From: Microbacterium capsulatum
GTDB lineage: Bacteria; Actinomycetota; Actinomycetes; Actinomycetales; Microbacteriaceae
Length of the DNA: 64,000 nt
Assembly: GCF_030865425.1 (NCBI RefSeq)
Contig: NZ_JAVFCB010000006.1
Span: 124,001-188,000 of the forward strand
Reading direction: 5' to 3'
A program made the translations under genes and the position numbers. Below the pieces are notes generated by a model. That model did not search any database and had not been told where the DNA came from. It worked only from the letters and a program-made list of their open reading frames with translations. Below, piece after piece: positions 61,896 through 64,000 of the stretch (positions within the stretch are counted from its first letter, which is position 1; the number at the start of each line of letters is the position of its first letter).

Positions 61896-62567
61896 TCAGC
61901 GGGTGGCGCCTTCCCAGACGGAGATGGCCTCGTCCAGCGAGCAGTGATCGTGCCGCGCGCGCATCACGGTGAGCGCCGCGTCGTGCACGGTCTCGTCGTA
62001 GGCGCCGACGGCGTCGTCGAGGAGGACCGCGTAGAAGTCGTTGGAGCCCGCGTCGCGCAGCGTCGCCTCGACGCAGCCGCCCGTGGAGACGCCCACGATC
62101 GCGACCGACTCGATGCCCTGGCTGCGCAGCAGCAGCGCGAGCTCGGTGCCGACGAAGGCGCTCTGCCGGCGCTTGCGGATGACGACCTCGTCACCCTCCG
62201 GAGCGCAGGACTCGGTGAACTCGGTGAGCGGGTCGCCCTTCGCGCTGAGCCGGCCGAGGTCGGTGGAGCGGCCGTGGCCCACCGTGTAGAGCGCGCGCAG
62301 CCACGCCGCCGTGGAGCTCTTGCCGTCGGGAAGGTTCTCCACGCAGATGTGGAAGACGGGCACGCCGTTCTCGCGTGCAGCTCGGATCGCCCTCGCGCAC
62401 TGATCCACGATGCGCGGCATCATGCTCATGTCGTGACCGGAGTCGGCGATCGCGCCGCCCTTCGAGACCGCGCCCTTCTGCATGTCGATCACGACGAGCG
62501 CGGTCGAAGTCGGGTCGAGCAGCTCGGCGAACGTGTCGCGCACCTGCTTGCCGCAGATCTCGATCAT
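61896..62567 (-). CDS. Isochorismatase-like hydrolase
   Basis: A 223-residue cysteine hydrolase of the isochorismatase/nicotinamidase superfamily. The Asp of the catalytic triad is in ALVVIDMQKGAV, the Lys in VIRKRRQSAFVGTEL and the Cys in GVSTGGCVEATLRDAGS. Family members include maleamate amidase, biuret hydrolase and ureidoacrylate hydrolase, so hydrolysis of an amide product is likely. It lies 20 bases after MBL pair 1's first gene start and 37 bases after the MBL pair 2 stop, i.e. between the two pairs. Confidence 0.93.
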   Translation of the reverse strand: MIEICGKQVRDTFAELLDPTSTALVVIDMQKGAVSKGGAIADSGHDMSMMPRIVDQCARAIRAARENGVPVFHICVENLPDGKSSTAAWLRALYTVGHGRSTDLGRLSAKGDPLTEFTESCAPEGDEVVIRKRRQSAFVGTELALLLRSQGIESVAIVGVSTGGCVEATLRDAGSNDFYAVLLDDAVGAYDETVHDAALTVMRARHDHCSLDEAISVWEGATR

Positions 62568-62604
62568 GGGATTCTCCTTTCAGCCCCGCGACGGGGCGGG
62601 TTCG

Positions 62605-63423
62605 TCAGTAGCGGTAGGCCTGCTTGTGACCTGCGCGGATGATGGGCTCGACGTCGCGGACGTTCGTGATGACGTTCCCGTGGGTGGGAGCGACGAGCTC
62701 GACACCGAGCTCGTCGACCAGCGCGAGCACACGGTCGTAGACCTGGTCGGCGTCGTCGTTGAAGCGCGCCCAGTACAGTGCGCTCCCGGTGAAGAAAGCG
62801 GCGTTCTCCACCGCGATCGGCGTGGACAGCTCGTCCGTGGTGAGCGCGCACTCCCCCGGAAGGTGCAGCGGATCCTCGTCATCCAGCTCTGGACGATGCA
62901 TGTAGCAGAACCCGTCGGCGGTGAAGAGGACCTTCTCCCGTCGGGCGAACGCCCACTGCGTGTTCGGAAGGTCGCGGATCATCGCCTCGACGATGAGGAC
63001 CTCCTGGCCACCGCCCAGATCGATCACGTCCCCGGGGACCCGCGAGTGCAGGTTGGGCACGATCTGCGGATAGAACAGGTGGTAGTCGTGCATGTCGCCG
63101 ACGACCTGGACATCGGGGTACTTCTCGACGAGTCGAGGCAGGTTCCCGGTGTGCGGAAGCTCGGGATGCGTCGGGAAGACGTAGGTGAGCGGCTCGTCGC
63201 CGAGCAGTTCGTCGAGCTTGGCGGAGATCGTGGTCCAGCTCGACGGGTTGCCCGTGTCGACGATCATCGAGCTCTCACTGCCCTTGATCACATAGGCCGA
63301 GTTGTGGCCGTGGATGACGCGGTCGGCGAGGTGGAACGGCAGGCACGCACCCATCCAGAAGACGCCGTCCCGGATCTCCCGCGGAAACTCGGCCGCCATC
63401 GTCTCGGTGATGATGTTCTCCAT
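62605..63423 (-). CDS. Flavodiiron-type metallo-beta-lactamase protein, ligand-bearing member of pair 2
   Basis: A 272-residue paralog of 60362-61174. It keeps His86, Glu88 and His91 in THPELPHTGN, Asp170 in LFTADGFCY and His247 in APTHGNVITN. The middle His is replaced by Met (EAMIRDLPNT), so the metal set is less complete than in pair 1. AGGAG precedes the ATG at 63423; an upstream frame to 63594 is a shadow of the neighbour. It follows the ligand-poor partner gene after 10 bases. Confidence 0.85.
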   Translation of the reverse strand: MENIITETMAAEFPREIRDGVFWMGACLPFHLADRVIHGHNSAYVIKGSESSMIVDTGNPSSWTTISAKLDELLGDEPLTYVFPTHPELPHTGNLPRLVEKYPDVQVVGDMHDYHLFYPQIVPNLHSRVPGDVIDLGGGQEVLIVEAMIRDLPNTQWAFARREKVLFTADGFCYMHRPELDDEDPLHLPGECALTTDELSTPIAVENAAFFTGSALYWARFNDDADQVYDRVLALVDELGVELVAPTHGNVITNVRDVEPIIRAGHKQAYRY

Positions 63424-63433
63424 GCGAGGTCTC

Positions 63434-64000
63434 CTATGCGGCGTCGTCGGCCAGAGCGGCCAGCATGAGGTCGAGGTGGTGGCGGACGCTGGCGCGTCCG
63501 CGGATGACGGATCCGCGCGAAGGCGCGATGATCTCAGGATCGAAACGGTCGAAGGTCTCCACGAGCCAGTCGCGCAGCGGATGCTTGGTCGCACGCGGCA
63601 GCCACTCGTACTTGGCGAACAGGTGCGCCGCGACCTGCTCGGGCGTCGTGTCGTCCTCGACGGATCCGTCGATCACCCGCGGGCCGTCAGGCCGCTCCAT
63701 CACGCCGTGCGTGAAGGTGTCGGAGGTGAACAGCGCACCGGTCTTGCCATCCCACCCCCAGAAGGTGGGCAGGAGACGCAGCAGAGGCGATTGCACGTCG
63801 AGGATCCGCCCCGGAGCGATCTCGATGCTCATCGAGCGCTCGAGGGCATCCCCCTCGACGGTACGGGTGCCGTCGATCTGCTCGCGGCGGCCGCGCAGCG
63901 CGAACCGGCTGACGTCGTCGAACGCGTCGAAAGGATTGATCACGCCACCGGTGAAGAGACGGAGGATGTCGAAGCGGCGGGAGATCGGCTCGAGGTTGGA
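63434..64000 (-). CDS. Flavodiiron-type metallo-beta-lactamase protein, ligand-poor member of pair 2 (5' end beyond window)
   Basis: The frame is open from the window edge to the stop at 63434 (about 188 residues visible, starting SNLEPISRRFDILRLFTGGV), so the N-terminal part is missing. It is homologous to 61171-61875: both share SPLLRLLPT and the TSD-FTHG step (here FTSDTFTHGV). The last metal His is replaced by Arg in APSRGSVI. The internal GTG at 63943 is not the true start. Together with 62605-63423 it forms the second tandem pair. Confidence 0.8.
   Translation of the reverse strand, partial: SNLEPISRRFDILRLFTGGVINPFDAFDDVSRFALRGRREQIDGTRTVEGDALERSMSIEIAPGRILDVQSPLLRLLPTFWGWDGKTGALFTSDTFTHGVMERPDGPRVIDGSVEDDTTPEQVAAHLFAKYEWLPRATKHPLRDWLVETFDRFDPEIIAPSRGSVIRGRASVRHHLDLMLAALADDAA

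Noticed and set aside
56696-62567. Complete nicotinate pathway (NicF and NicE)
   Set aside because: The isomerase-like protein lacks one catalytic Cys and no dioxygenase, hydroxylase or deformylase of that pathway is present.
60362-63423. MBL proteins as quorum-quenching lactonases or beta-lactamases
   Set aside because: They lack the HxHxDH motif; HxExxH with the late HG motif fits the flavodiiron-type branch.

Overview
The window is high-GC DNA from an actinobacterium, most likely Microbacteriaceae (Microbacterium or a close relative). The reasons are strong G/C third positions, a DUF222/HNH (13E12-type) endonuclease, leaderless gene starts behind TANNNT boxes, and inverted repeats of the ggtcgttgagcgag / ggtccctgagcc type. 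I saw no rRNA, tRNA, CRISPR array or IS transposase. Genes are packed, many coupled by ATGA overlaps, and no gene-free stretch exceeds 300 bases. The content is almost entirely transport, catabolism and regulation, as in an accessory metabolic region of a soil or plant-associated heterotroph. Region 1 (1-15.3 kb): an AraC regulator (cut by the window edge), a MoaF-like protein, a SnoaL-like protein and a branched-chain-amino-acid-type ABC importer whose second permease and first ATPase are fused. A DUF222/HNH gene and a DUF3465 gene flanked by repeats follow, then two short-chain dehydrogenases, an APC permease, a second MoaF paralog and a YtcJ-type amidohydrolase. This reads as uptake and breakdown of a small organic compound. 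Region 2 (15.3-24.8 kb): an arylsulfatase with an SsuABC-like importer, a divergent TetR regulator, a GMC oxidoreductase and an aldehyde dehydrogenase. It fits uptake and desulfation of a sulfate ester followed by alcohol and aldehyde oxidation. Region 3 (24.9-32.5 kb): a winged-helix (AlkZ-like) protein, a flavin-based transmembrane electron module (ferric-reductase-like protein, FMN-binding protein, ApbE), a convergent two-component system, and a long-form glyceraldehyde-3-phosphate dehydrogenase. Region 4 (32.6-37.7 kb): MurQ and an N-acetylhexosamine kinase for cell-wall sugar recycling, LysR and GntR/FCD regulators and an MFS exporter. Region 5 (37.7-48.9 kb): a Ugp-like ABC importer operon that also encodes a metallophosphoesterase and a tyrosine-phosphatase-like enzyme, preceded by an RpiR regulator and a second metallophosphoesterase, which suggests use of a phosphorylated sugar or glycerol compound. 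Then come a DUF998 membrane protein, a HAD phosphatase, a phosphoribosyltransferase and an Lrp regulator. Region 6 (49.1-52.7 kb): E1-alpha, E1-beta and E2 of a branched-chain 2-oxoacid dehydrogenase, divergent from the Lrp gene and closed by a strong terminator. Region 7 (52.8-64 kb, continuing beyond the edge) is the most unusual part. It holds an amidase with a 56-residue coupled partner, an enamidase-like amidohydrolase, two PuuE-like deacetylases, an arylmalonate-decarboxylase/maleate-isomerase-like protein with only one catalytic Cys, an XRE-cupin regulator, an HpcH/HpaI-like protein lacking its catalytic His, a small cupin, an isochorismatase-like hydrolase, and two tandem pairs of flavodiiron-type metallo-beta-lactamase proteins. 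In each pair one member keeps most metal ligands and the other has lost them. Two leftward promoters in this region share one -10/operator block. I infer an undescribed catabolic regulon for a cyclic or N-containing (amide/imide) compound; the substrate cannot be read from the sequence.
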